A DNA stretch of 64,000 nucleotides from contig NC_081198.1 in assembly GCF_902713425.1 (NCBI RefSeq), positions 21,497,188 to 21,561,187 on the forward strand, given 5' to 3'. The notes beneath the pieces were generated by a model. That model made no database searches, was not told where the DNA came from, and saw only the letters and a program-made list of their open reading frames with translations. The DNA comes from Acipenser ruthenus (taxonomy: Eukaryota; Chordata; Actinopteri; Acipenseriformes; Acipenseridae). The position numbers and the translations under genes are program-made. The first letter of the stretch is position 1, and each line of letters starts with the position of its first letter. This document shows, one piece after another, positions 11,801 to 20,371 of the stretch.

Positions 11801-12364
11801 GTCCTCCACTATTTCTTTTAGCATTTTACTAGATTTATCCAGCGTGAACCCCTTCTTTCTCTCTCGCCTATCCTCCATTGTTAACCCACAATTAAAATCC
11901 CCTGCTACAATAACCGGCCTGCTCCTCACTAATTTAACCCTTAAATCTTCAAATAAACTAGCCCTCCCCTCCACCTCTGGCGGAGCATACACATTAATTA
12001 AGCTAAAACTTTTCCCAAAAAATTCCGCCTCCACCTCCAGCACCCTACCTTTTTCAATCACTCTATGATCTTTAATCATAACCCCCTTATTTTTAATCAA
12101 AATTGCTACCCCATCTGATTTATTTTCATTTGATCCGGACCACACAGATGGCCCATAACCCCACCTCCCCTCATAAGTACTATAGTCCTCCAACCCAGGG
12201 ATACCACACTCTTGCAAACACAAAATATCACACTGTATCCCACTCAAATATGACAACACCAACGTACACCTATCACTACTTTTAATACTCCTAACATTTA
12301 TAGTAACCACACTCAGAGCCATTGCAAAACAAGCTAACAGCCATACACATACAGAATCCTGCAT
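8882..12364 (-). CDS. ORF2 of LINE B1: APE endonuclease-reverse transcriptase, intact
   Basis: 1160 residues. The APE endonuclease motifs are N23 (INVRS), E52 (LQECG), Y126 (NVYAP), D156/N158 (AGDFNC), SRID at about 216-219 and S240-D241-H242. RT motifs: NWRPITLL at about 533-540, D603 (NLDLEKAYD), GVRQGCPLSP at about 659-668 and YMDD at 706-709. A C-terminal zinc motif CX4CX7HX4C uses C1020, C1025, H1033 and C1038. The enzyme would nick the target and reverse transcribe element RNA on the nick (target-primed reverse transcription). The start is the ATG of TGATG, which overlaps the ORF1 stop by one base. A 14-residue hydrophobic leader precedes a second Met15 (MALSVVTINVRS) where the endonuclease fold begins, so Met15 is an alternative start. 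All motifs needed for activity are present. Confidence 0.95.
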   Translation of the reverse strand: MQDSVCVWLLACFAMALSVVTINVRSIKSSDRCTLVLSYLSGIQCDILCLQECGIPGLEDYSTYEGRWGYGPSVWSGSNENKSDGVAILIKNKGVMIKDHRVIEKGRVLEVEAEFFGKSFSLINVYAPPEVEGRASLFEDLRVKLVRSRPVIVAGDFNCGLTMEDRRERKKGFTLDKSSKMLKEIVEDFRLVDCFKVNNVGERGFTWVKGDGTQASRIDFVFVSQRVECEECVLVPMFFSDHCALKAAFDLTGCVDVGRGVWKLNCELLEDDWVCEVFRERYGQWLSLKDLCGSQAEWWDLVKEKTKHFFIWAGRRKAERERRQEKVLFKELESLTKLYNAGLDFSEEIREVKKRLKGVVERRVKGLLFKSREKHLEENEKCSRYFFKKVLDGRKFIDSMKGRDGALVKTTEGLLRVVEEFYGGLYVRKEIEMGAMEEVLGHLEREVGDGGQLDKEFTREELDEVVRGVRLGKTPGGDGLPVEFYLKFWELVAPDLLALFRECGEEGGEFPPSFREGIITLIFKKGDKAELKNWRPITLLNQDFKLFSKLLAQRMRDVLGDVIHPDQTCAVPGRKITDSLVLMRDVICYARDRGIRLCVLNLDLEKAYDRVSHQFMFGVLRKMGFAKRFLDWVGLLYKGVYSRVLVNGCLSNPVSVGCGVRQGCPLSPLLFICCMEPLAQALRRDPVYKGLTIPGSGGQEVKCVLYMDDVNVLCRDELSIQRTLEKADVFCRASGSKLNQEKSEAMFYGKWDGRGSIKLKVKEDCIKILGVKFDVNGSGGKNWEEVGSRVNKKLGFWRLRRLTMEGRVMVVKGVILPLLLYVAVVFPPSRNVVTLLNRAVFRFFWQGKWERVRRSVVGKDKLKGGKGLPDVQTFLMSKFCALHFAMCLNGVSKGACFVRFYISSYLRKLKLMSVPLSVPTAFDLPYHYALFKRFVMSKGLEGCKAEIVANGKSLFNFLQGNGDMCPVHGLVLDETPEVWQNASHPALMNEHRDLSWLVAHDVLPVRAVMHACNLGRSPRCPREKCGEEETVGHVLWGCLEARKVWSEAGSVLDLFRGQLPIHRQRVLYGSPKKDQEKLSKVQWGMLWVLIRCLCDAIWKARNCFVVKGVSLPAQAVLEMGLSQMESYVLKDALRLGRQEAKRRWRLEEWRRGDLWATGVG

Positions 12365-13842
12365 CAGGATATTTTTAAAAGGGGCTCCTCCCCCTCCCCC
12401 TCCTGGCCAGTTACCACAAATTCCTCCCTCATACTTACCTCACCCGAGGAAAACACTACGACCCCCTCCAGATCCAGGAACGGCTCTCCCCCATTCTTCT
12501 CCGCACCACCATCCCCTCTATAGTCACCCCTAGAGGAAACGACTGAACTGGGGGATGAAAAAAACTCCTGTCCTACTCCCCCACTTCCCTGCTTCTTTTT
12601 CTTCTTCCCCTTCTTCCTCCCCTCCACCCTCACAAACCCATCCCCCTCCTCACTATGTAACTTCCTTTTCCCTGGAGTCCACTCTTGATCCATATCCTCT
12701 GAGTTACCATCCTCCTCCTCCTCCCGTCCTGTTCCCTCAACACTAGCCTCATCCCGCTCCCGCTTTGCACACGGAATACCGCCCCCTCCATCATCCTCCA
12801 CAGAGCTTACCACCCCACTCCCCCTATACACCTCCTCCCTGCTCCTTCCACTGGACCCCTCCCCTGGGTCCTCGCTCTCCTCCTCTGATGGGGACACCAT
12901 CAAATCTTCCTCCAGAACAGATCCCTGCTGATCACTTCCCCCCTCCCCCTGTGCCTCCCCCTCCCTCCCCTCCTCCCTCACCTCCCCTCTATTCTCCTCC
13001 CTCTCACCCCCCTTCTCCTGCTGCTCACTTCCCCCTTTCTGCCTCCCCTCACCCTCCTCCTCCTCCTTCTCCTCCTCACTCTCTTCTCCCTCCTCATACC
13101 TCTTAGCCCTATTGGCAAAGGATCTAGGACAATTCATGAAAAAGTGTGTCTCACTCCCACACAGATTACACTTCCTCTGAACTTCACATTCCCTAGCCAT
13201 GTGCCCCTCCTCTTTACACACATTACACACCACTCTCTTACACACCACCGCTAAGTGCCCCACACCTCCACACTTCCGACACACCTTAGGCTGGCCGAAA
13301 TAATGCACATACCCCCTGTCAGCACCAAGTGCAATGTCAGAAGGTATGTGCAGAAACCCATCATATGTCCCTAAGCCTCTCCACAGCTCACACACCACCC
13401 TCCATGCCCCAGTCCACACCCCATCATCATCCCTCACTTTTATAGCCTCCCCCTTCACATGGCAATACCTCCTCAACCAAGTGCACACGTCCTGTCCCTT
13501 CACCATCTCTGAGCCCATTCTCACAATCACAACCCTTCGTGCATTATTTGTCAGTTTCTCCAAACTCAACTTCTTAATCAGATCATGTCCCCTTAGGTTA
13601 TGAAACCTGCTCACACACTCCATCATACCCGCTTCAGACATAAAACTTACATCCCATTGGCCTCCTTTCCCTGTCGTAATAATACAGTTTAAATCAATAG
13701 GCCTAAACCCCAACACCTTCTGTACAACCCCTCTGGAAAACTCAAGCCTATTCAAAAACAACTTCTCCTCCCCCTGCTTCGACTCATTTATAGAGAACCT
13801 AACACAATTTAAACGGCGTCCCCCAACCCTTGGACCCGCCAT
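12364..13842 (-). CDS. ORF1 of LINE B1: zinc-knuckle RNA-binding protein, intact
   Basis: 492 residues. The N-terminal about 180 residues align with family A ORF1 (shared RLEFSR, DDGVWTGA and HIPSDI/HIPNSI). Three zinc knuckles follow: C188-X2-C-X4-H-X4-C201, C206-X2-C-X4-H-X4-C219 and C225-X2-C-X4-H-X4-C238. A long low-complexity tail comes next, Glu/Gly-rich at about 250-350, with a Lys cluster (KKGKKKKKQ) near residue 430. It likely packages element RNA (family knowledge). The stop codon TGA overlaps the ORF2 ATG as TGATG, the arrangement shown to support coupled termination-reinitiation in the LINE SART1 (UAAUG there). Coupling here is inferred. Confidence 0.93.
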   Translation of the reverse strand: MAGPRVGGRRLNCVRFSINESKQGEEKLFLNRLEFSRGVVQKVLGFRPIDLNCIITTGKGGQWDVSFMSEAGMMECVSRFHNLRGHDLIKKLSLEKLTNNARRVVIVRMGSEMVKGQDVCTWLRRYCHVKGEAIKVRDDDGVWTGAWRVVCELWRGLGTYDGFLHIPSDIALGADRGYVHYFGQPKVCRKCGGVGHLAVVCKRVVCNVCKEEGHMARECEVQRKCNLCGSETHFFMNCPRSFANRAKRYEEGEESEEEKEEEEGEGRQKGGSEQQEKGGEREENRGEVREEGREGEAQGEGGSDQQGSVLEEDLMVSPSEEESEDPGEGSSGRSREEVYRGSGVVSSVEDDGGGGIPCAKRERDEASVEGTGREEEEDGNSEDMDQEWTPGKRKLHSEEGDGFVRVEGRKKGKKKKKQGSGGVGQEFFSSPSSVVSSRGDYRGDGGAEKNGGEPFLDLEGVVVFSSGEVSMREEFVVTGQEGEGEEPLLKIS

Positions 13843-14110
13843 TCCAATAATTTAAGAAGCAATAGAAATATTGAAAAAAACACCCAAAAAGGCAAAAGAA
13901 AATACTTAACTAGAAAGCAGATAAGGTGCCCTCAAAGGGTCCCCCTTACCTGCTAAGCAAAACTGGCTCCTGGTCTTCCCTCCTTCGTCCACCACCTCAG
14001 CTACCAGCAACCAATATTGCCACCGTTTACCGTTACCGTTTACCGTTTACCGTTACCGTACCTTACCTTACCTTACCTATCGCTTCCAAATCAAGCTGCG
14101 GTCAAGCCAC
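13843..14110 (-). other. 5' UTR of LINE B1 with GGTAA minisatellite
   Basis: A short leader of about 270 bp. Reading the element strand, the first 45 nt (no snRNA similarity that I recognise) are followed by repeated GGTAAG/GGTAAAC units at about 14024-14080. GGTAAG resembles a 5' splice site. No U5-like head is present, unlike family A. Confidence 0.7.
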
Positions 14111-14144
14111 ACACTTGATCTTAGCCAAAAGGCCGAGAAGCGAT
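14111..14144 (-). pseudogene. RNU2: U2 snRNA 5' fragment (nt 1-34) at the 5' end of LINE B1
   Basis: The first 34 nt of U2 with intact upstream promoter sequence. The gene is interrupted in the middle of GTGTAGTATC, where the branchpoint-recognition sequence lies. A read-through transcript would start with these 34 nt and continue into B1. Confidence 0.92.
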
Positions 14145-14736
14145 GGCGACTTGGCCCTTGCCCGGGGCCCCCCAGCCCGGACGGCACAGGGGGATTCAAA
14201 GGTGGGTGCAAAATTTCAACCACAAGCAGACCCCAAAAAAACGGGCTGCTGCTTCCAGAGGGGAAATGTGCAATTTAAGCAGGAGAAAACAAAACAAAGC
14301 AAAAACACACACATAACACCAAAAACAAAACATAAACTGGCGGAGTGCGTCTTACAAATAGTCATGCCAAGCTGCTATGCTGTGCAAGGTGCCTTGGTAA
14401 CTAAAACTGTGCCTCGCTGGCTGGCTGGCTTGCTAAGAAGGTCTTGGCATAGGGACATGTTCCACCACACTTGTCTGGTTAGCTGCATGCTCCCAGGAAA
14501 CAAACTGCTGCTGTCTACATCATCACCACATGTGAATAAAAGAAAGAAAGAAAGCAAGAAAGAAAGAGAAAGAAAGAGAGAAAGAAAGAAAGAGAGAAAG
14601 AAAGAAAGAAAGAAAAAAAAAAGAAGTAAAACGGCGGGAAAACTTGCATCAACACTGGCACTCTCCCTCCAGCAGGGGTAGACAAAATGCTCACAGGAGA
14701 GATCCAGATCTGACTTTGACCAACGTTAGAGAAAGG

Positions 14737-14923
14737 TGTGCACCGTTCCCGGAGGTACTGCAATACCGGGCCGATGCGTGGAGTGGACGGAGCAAGCCCC
14801 TGTTCCATCTCCCGATTCCAAAAATCAATTTAATATATGGTCCCCTGATAGGGGACGTATCAGATATTAAACTGATAAGAACAGATACTACACTTGATCT
14901 TAGCCAAAAGGCCGAAAAGCGAT
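14737..14923 (-). ncRNA. RNU2: U2 snRNA gene, copy 2
   Basis: Complete gene. One change from consensus: C8 to T, in the 5' segment that forms U2/U6 helix II, so this copy may be slightly impaired or a variant. Confidence 0.92.
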
Positions 14924-15525
14924 GGCGACTTGGCCCTTGCCCGGGGCCCCCCAGCCCGGACGGCACAGGGGGATTCAAAGGTGGGTGCAAAATTCCAAGC
15001 ACAAGCAGACCCCCAAAAAACGGGCTGCTGCTTCCAGAGGGGAAATGTGCAATTTAAGCAGGAGAAAACAAAACAAAGCAAAAACACACACATAACACCA
15101 AAAACAAAACATAAACTGGCGGAGTGCGTCTTACAAATAGTCATGCCAAGCTGCTATGCTGTGCAAGGTGCCTTGGGTAACTACAACTGTGCCTCGCTGG
15201 CTGGCTGGCTTGCTAAGAAGGTCCTGGCATAGGGACATGTTCCACCACACTTGTCTGGTTAGCTGCATGCTCCCAGGAAACAAACTGCTGCTGTCTACAT
15301 CATCACCACATGTGAATAAAAGAAAGAAAGACAGCAAGAAAGAAAGAGAGAAAGAAAGAGAGAAAGAGAGAAAGAAAGAGAGAAAGAAAGAAAGAGAGAA
15401 AGAAAAAAAAAGAAGTAAAACGGCGGGAAAACTTGCATCAACACTGGCACTCTCCCTCCAGCAGGGGTAGACAAAATGCTCACAGGAGAGATCCAGATCT
15501 GACTTTGACCAACGTTAGAGAAAGG

Positions 15526-15712
15526 TGTGCACCGTTCCCGGAGGTACTGCAATACCGGGCCGATGCGTGGAGTGGAAGGAGCAAGCCCCTGTTCCATCTC
15601 CCGATTCCAAAAATCAATTTAATATATGGTCCCCTGATAGGGGACGTATCAGATATTAAACTGATAAGAACAGATACTACACTTGATCTTAGCCAAAAGG
15701 CCGAGAAGCGAT
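15526..15712 (-). ncRNA. RNU2: U2 snRNA gene, copy 3
   Basis: Complete gene with one change from consensus, G136 to T in the 3' half (GCTCCGTCC becomes GCTCCTTCC). Confidence 0.92.
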
Positions 15713-16106
15713 GGCGACTTGGCCCTTGCCCGGGGCCCCCCAGCCCGGACGGCACAGGGGGATTCAAAGGTGGGTGCAAAATTCCAAGCACAAGCAGACC
15801 CCCAAAAAACGGGCTGCTGCTTCCAGAGGGGAAATGTGCAATTTAAGCAGGAGAAAACAAAACAAAGTAAAAACACACACATAACACCAAAAACAAAACA
15901 TAAACTGGCGGAGTGCGTCTTACAAATAGTCATGCCAAGCTGCTATGCTGTGCAAGGTGCCTTGGGTAACTACAACTGTGCCTCGCTGGCTGGCTGGCTT
16001 GCTAAGAAGGTCCTGGCATAGGGACATGTTCCACCACACTTGTCTGGTTAGCTGCATGCTCCCAGGAAACAACCTGCTGCTGTCTACATCATCACCACAT
16101 GTGAAT

Positions 16107-16197
16107 AAAAGAAAGAAAGACAGCAAGAAAGAAAGAGAGAAAGAAAGAGAGAAAGAGAGAAAGAAAGAAAGAAAGAGAGAAAGAAAAAAAAAGAAGT
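16107..16197. repeat. GA/GAAA microsatellite in the U2 spacer (reference copy)
   Basis: A purine tract of GAAA and GAGA units about 110 nt downstream of U2 (CT-rich on the gene strand). Equivalents occur in every spacer at the same place and differ in length by up to about 40 bp. Primate U2 arrays also carry a variable (CT)n tract downstream of U2, so the position is a known parallel. Confidence 0.9.
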
Positions 16198-16278
16198 AAA
16201 ACGGCGGGAAAACTTGCATCAACACTGGCACTCTCCCTCCAGCAGGGGTAGACAAAATGCTCACAGGAGAGATCCAGA

Positions 16279-16294
16279 TCTGACTTTGACCAAC
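16279..16294 (-). promoter_or_regulatory. snRNA 3' box (reference copy)
   Basis: On the gene strand GTTGGTCAAAGTCAGA, matching the vertebrate consensus GTTTN0-3AAARNNAGA closely. It begins 12 nt past the U2 3' end and directs Integrator-dependent 3' end formation of Pol II snRNAs. The same motif lies 13-28 nt below the lower coordinate of every U2 gene. Copy 20 has AAAGTCACA, one change in the core. Confidence 0.85.
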
Positions 16295-16306
16295 GTTAGA
16301 GAAAGG

Positions 16307-16493
16307 TGTGCACCGTTCCCGGAGGTACTGCAATACCGGGCCGATGCGTGGAGTGGACGGAGCAAGCCCCTGTTCCATCTCCCGATTCCAAAAATCAATT
16401 TAATATATGGTCCCCTGATAGGGGACGTATCAGATATTAAACTGATAAGAACAGATACTACACTTGATCTTAGCCAAAAGGCCGAGAAGCGAT
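16307..16493 (-). ncRNA. RNU2: U2 snRNA gene, copy 4 (reference copy)
   Basis: Exact array consensus, 187 nt. From the 5' end: SL I region, GTAGTA at nt 33-38 (pairs with the intron branchpoint), SL IIa/IIb with GTCCCC/GGGGAC at nt 68-83, Sm site GATTTTTGG, then the two 3' stem-loops that carry U2A'/U2B''. U2 forms the U2 snRNP of the major spliceosome. Promoter and 3' box positions for all copies are given relative to this one. Ten of the twenty complete copies are identical to it. Confidence 0.96.
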
Positions 16494-16540
16494 GGCGACT
16501 TGGCCCTTGCCCGGGGCCCCCCAGCCCGGACGGCACAGGG

Positions 16541-16557
16541 GGATTCAAAGGTGGGTG
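16541..16557 (-). promoter_or_regulatory. Proximal sequence element (reference copy)
   Basis: Gene strand CACCCACCTTTGAATCC at -64 to -48. It shares CACC and TTGAAT at the same spacing with the human U2 PSE (CACCGCGACTTGAATG, recalled), at the usual position for SNAPc binding. There is no TATA box at -30, as expected for Pol II snRNA genes. It recurs 48-64 bp above the upper coordinate of every U2 gene. Variants: TTCAACGG (plus strand) above copy 10, and GGTAGGTG (plus strand) above copies 15 and 17. Confidence 0.8.
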
Positions 16558-16700
16558 CAAAATTCCAAGCACAAGCAGACCCCCAAAAAACGGGCTGCTG
16601 CTTCCAGAGGGGAAATGTGCAATTTAAGCAGGAGAAAACAAAACAAAGCAAAAACACACACATAACACCAAAAACAAAACATAAACTGGCGGAGTGCGTC

Positions 16701-16760
16701 TTACAAATAGTCATGCCAAGCTGCTATGCTGTGCAAGGTGCCTTGGGTAACTACAACTGT
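16701..16760 (-). promoter_or_regulatory. Candidate distal sequence element (reference copy)
   Basis: At -208 to -267, where vertebrate U2 genes keep their enhancer. It contains ATTTGTAA (6 of 8 with octamer ATTTGCAT) and, about 45 bp further upstream, GTTGTAGT, the half-site of ZNF143/Staf motifs. Position and motif pair are right, but both matches are partial. Confidence 0.45.
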
Positions 16761-17087
16761 GCCTCGCTGGCTGGCTGGCTTGCTAAGAAGGTCCTGGCAT
16801 AGGGACATGTTCCACCACACTTGTCTGGTTAGCTGCATGCTCCCAGGAAACAACCTGCTGCTGTCTACATCATCACCACATGTGAATAAAAGAAAGAAAG
16901 ACAGCAAGAAAGAAAGAGAGAAAGAAAGAGAGAAAGAGAGAAAGAAAGAAAGAAAGAGAGAAAGAAAAAAAAAGAAGTAAAACGGCGGGAAAACTTGCAT
17001 CAACACTGGCACTCTCCCTCCAGCAGGGGTAGACAAAATGCTCACAGGAGAGATCCAGATCTGACTTTGACCAACGTTAGAGAAAGG

Positions 17088-17274
17088 TGTGCACCGTTCC
17101 CGGAGGTACTGCAATACCGGGCCGATGCGTGGAGTGGACGGAGCAAGCCCCTGTTCCATCTCCCGATTCCAAAAATCAATTTAATATATGGTCCCCTGAT
17201 AGGGGACGTATCAGATATTAAACTGATAAGAACAGATACTACACTTGATCTTAGCCAAAAGGCCGAGAAGCGAT
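17088..17274 (-). ncRNA. RNU2: U2 snRNA gene, copy 5
   Basis: Complete, identical to the array consensus. Confidence 0.95.
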
Positions 17275-17863
17275 GGCGACTTGGCCCTTGCCCGGGGCCC
17301 CCCAGCCCGGACGGCACAGGGGGATTCAAAGGTGGGTGCAAAATTCCAAGCACAAGCAGACCCCCAAAAAACGGGCTGCTGCTTCCAGAGGGGAAATGTG
17401 CAATTTAAGCAGGAGAAAACAAAACAAAGCAAAAACACACACATAACACCAAAAACAAAACATAAACTGGCGGAGTGCGTCTTACAAATAGTCATGCCAA
17501 GCTGCTATGCTGTGCAAGGTGCCTTGGGTAACTACAACTGTGCCTCGCTGGCTGGCTGGCTTGCTAAGAAGGTCCTGGCATAGGGACATGTTCCACCACA
17601 CTTGTCTGGTTAGCTGCATGCTCCCAGGAAACAACCTGCTGCTGTCTACATCATCACCACATGTGAATAAAAGAAAGAAAGACAGCAAGAAAGAAAGAGA
17701 GAAAGAAAGAGAGAAAGAGAGAAAGAAAGAAAGAGAAAAAGAAAAAAAAGAAGTAAAACGGCGGGAAAACTTGCATCAACACTGGCACTCTCCCTCCAGC
17801 AGGGGTAGACAAAATGCTCACAGGAGAGATCCAGATCTGACTTTGACCAACGTTAGAGAAAGG

Positions 17864-18050
17864 TGTGCACCGTTCCCGGAGGTACTGCAATACCGGGCCG
17901 ATGCGTGGAGTGGACGGAGCAAGCCCCTGTTCCATCTCCCGATTCCAAAAATCAATTTAATATATGGTCCCCTGATAGGGGACGTATCAGATATTAAACT
18001 GATAAGAACAGATACTACACTTGATCTTAGCCAAAAGGCCGAGAAGCGAT
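17864..18050 (-). ncRNA. RNU2: U2 snRNA gene, copy 6
   Basis: Complete, identical to the array consensus. The spacer above it carries a single change (CTTCTAGAGG for CTTCCAGAGG). Confidence 0.95.
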
Positions 18051-18652
18051 GGCGACTTGGCCCTTGCCCGGGGCCCCCCAGCCCGGACGGCACAGGGGGA
18101 TTCAAAGGTGGGTGCAAAATTCCAAGCACAAGCAGACCCCCAAAAAACGGGCTGCTGCTTCTAGAGGGGAAATGTGCAATTTAAGCAGGAGAAAACAAAA
18201 CAAAGCAAAAACACACACATAACACCAAAAACAAAACATAAACTGGCGGAGTGCGTCTTACAAATAGTCATGCCAAGCTGCTATGCTGTGCAAGGTGCCT
18301 TGGGTAACTACAACTGTGCCTCGCTGGCTGGCTGGCTTGCTAAGAAGGTCCTGGCATAGGGACATGTTCCACCACACTTGTCTGGTTAGCTGCATGCTCC
18401 CAGGAAACAACCTGCTGCTGTCTACATCATCACCACATGTGAATAAAAGAAAGAAAGACAGCAAGAAAGAAAGAGAGAAAGAAAGAGAGAAAGAGAGAAA
18501 GAAAGAGAGAAAGAAAGAAAGAGAGAAAGAAAAAAAAAGAAGTAAAACGGCGGGAAAACTTGCATCAACACTGGCACTCTCCCTCCAGCAGGGGTAGACA
18601 AAATGCTCACAGGAGAGATCCAGATCTGACTTTGACCAACGTTAGAGAAAGG

Positions 18653-18839
18653 TGTGCACCGTTCCCGGAGGTACTGCAATACCGGGCCGATGCGTGGAGT
18701 GGACGGAGCAAGCCCCTGTTCCATCTCCCGATTCCAAAAATCAATTTAATATATGGTCCCCTGATAGGGGACGTATCAGATATTAAACTGATAAGAACAG
18801 ATACTACACTTGATCTTAGCCAAAAGGCCGAGAAGCGAT
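18653..18839 (-). ncRNA. RNU2: U2 snRNA gene, copy 7
   Basis: Complete, identical to the array consensus. Confidence 0.95.
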
Positions 18840-19422
18840 GGCGACTTGGCCCTTGCCCGGGGCCCCCCAGCCCGGACGGCACAGGGGGATTCAAAGGTGG
18901 GTGCAAAATTCCAAGCACAAGCAGACCCCCAAAAAACGGGCTGCTGCTTCCAGAGGGGAAATGTGCAATTTAAGCAGGAGAAAACAAAACAAAGCAAAAA
19001 CACACACATAACACCAAAAACAAAACATAAACTGGCGGAGTGCGTCTTACAAATAGTCATGCCAAGCTGCTATGCTGTGCAAGGTGCCTTGGGTAACTAC
19101 AACTGTGCCTCGCTGGCTGGCTGGCTTGCTAAGAAGGTCCTGGCATAGGGACATGTTCCACCACACTTGTCTGGTTAGCTGCATGCTCCCAGGAAACAAC
19201 CTGCTGCTGTCTACATCATCACCACATATGAATAAAAGAAAGAAAGACAGCGAGAAAGAAAGAGAGAAAGAGAGAAAGAAAGAGAGAAAGAGAGAAAGAA
19301 AAAAAAAAGAAGTAAAACGGCGGGAAAACTTGCATCAACACTGGCACTCTCCCTCCAGCAGGGGTAGACAAAATGCTCACAGGAGAGATCCAGATCTGAC
19401 TTTGACCAACGTTAGAGAAAGG

Positions 19423-19609
19423 TGTGCACCGTTCCCGGAGGTACTGCAATACCGGGCCGATGCGTGGAGTGGACGGAGCAAGCCCCTGTTCCATCTCCCG
19501 ATTCCAAAAATCAATTTAATATATGGTCCCCTGATAGGGGACGTATCAGATATTAAACTGATAAGAACAGATACTACACTTCATCTTAGCCAAAAGGCCG
19601 AGAAGCGAT
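19423..19609 (-). ncRNA. RNU2: U2 snRNA gene, copy 8 (C28G variant)
   Basis: Complete, with one change: C28 to G, turning AAGATCAAG into AAGATGAAG. This lies in the segment of U2 that pairs with U6 at the catalytic core (U2/U6 helix I), so this copy may be non-functional. Confidence 0.92.
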
Positions 19610-20184
19610 GGCGACTTGGCCCTTGCCCGGGGCCCCCCAGCCCGGACGGCACAGGGGGATTCAAAGGTGGGTGCAAAATTTCAAGCACAAGCAGACCCCA
19701 AAAAAACGGGCTGCTGCTTCCAGAGGGGAAATGTGCAATTTAAGCAGGATAAAACAAAACAAAGCAAAAACACACACATAACACCAAAAACAAAACATAA
19801 ACTGGCGGAGTGCGTCTTACAATTAGTCATGCCAAGCTGCTATGCTGTGCAAGGTGCCTTTGGTAACTACAACTGTGCCTCGCTGGCTGGCTGGCTTGCT
19901 AAGAAGGTCCTGGCATAGGGACATGTTCCACCACACTTGTCTGGTTAGCTGCATGCTCCCAGGAAACAAACTGCTGCTGTCTACATCATCACCACATGTG
20001 AATAAAAGAAAGAAAGACAGCAAGAAAGAAAGAGAGAAAGAGAGAGAGAAAGAGAGAAAGAAAGAAAAAAGAAGTAAAACGGCGGGAAAACTTGCATCAA
20101 CACTGGCACTCTCCCTCCAGCAGGGGTAGACAAAATGCTCACAGGAGAGATCCAGATCTGACTTTGACCAACGTTAGAGAAAGG

Positions 20185-20371
20185 TGTGCACCATTCCCGG
20201 ATGTACTGCAATACCGGGCCGATGCGTGGAGTGGACGGAGCAAGCCCCTGTTCCATCTCCCGATTCCAAAAATCAATTTAATATATGGTCCCCTGATAAG
20301 GGACGTATCAGATATTAAACTGATAAGAACAGATACTACACTTGATCTTAGCCAAAAGGCCGAGAAGCGAT
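20185..20371 (-). ncRNA. RNU2: U2 snRNA gene, copy 9 (three changes)
   Basis: Complete, but the most diverged copy: C73 to T in the SL IIb stem, C170 to A and C179 to T in the 3' terminal region. Its 762-bp unit is the shortest, with a short microsatellite. Confidence 0.9.

Larger units (their letters stand above)
8570..14110 (-). mobile_element. LINE B1: second U2-inserted Tx1-type family, full length, both ORFs open
   Basis: About 5.5 kb, with a short 5' UTR, ORF1 (492 aa), ORF2 (1160 aa), an AT-rich 3' UTR and a 24-nt poly(A) tail. Its proteins align with those of family A along their whole length but are strongly diverged, so it is a separate family. The 5' flank is U2 nt 1-34 and the 3' flank starts at nt 38, so the target shows a loss of about 3 nt (AGT) rather than a duplication. 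The insertion splits the GUAGUA branchpoint-recognition sequence. The poly(A) tail contrasts with tailless family A. It may be active, judged only by its open frames. Confidence 0.92.

Noticed and set aside
14024-14090. GGTAA repeats of B1 as telomeric or interstitial telomere sequence
   Set aside because: Not TTAGGG-like, and confined to the element 5' UTR.
16701-16730. GTCATGCCA shared by the U2 spacer and the LINE 3' UTR hairpin, as a possible homology-guided target signal
   Set aside because: Only 9-10 bases match, the site is far from the insertion points, and no insertion occurs there.
16464-16802. Recurring open frames of 84-229 codons across U2 genes and spacers, on both strands
   Set aside because: They cover U2 RNA, promoter and microsatellite sequence, lie in several overlapping frames, and recur only because the 780-bp unit recurs. 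No conserved domain or coding bias.
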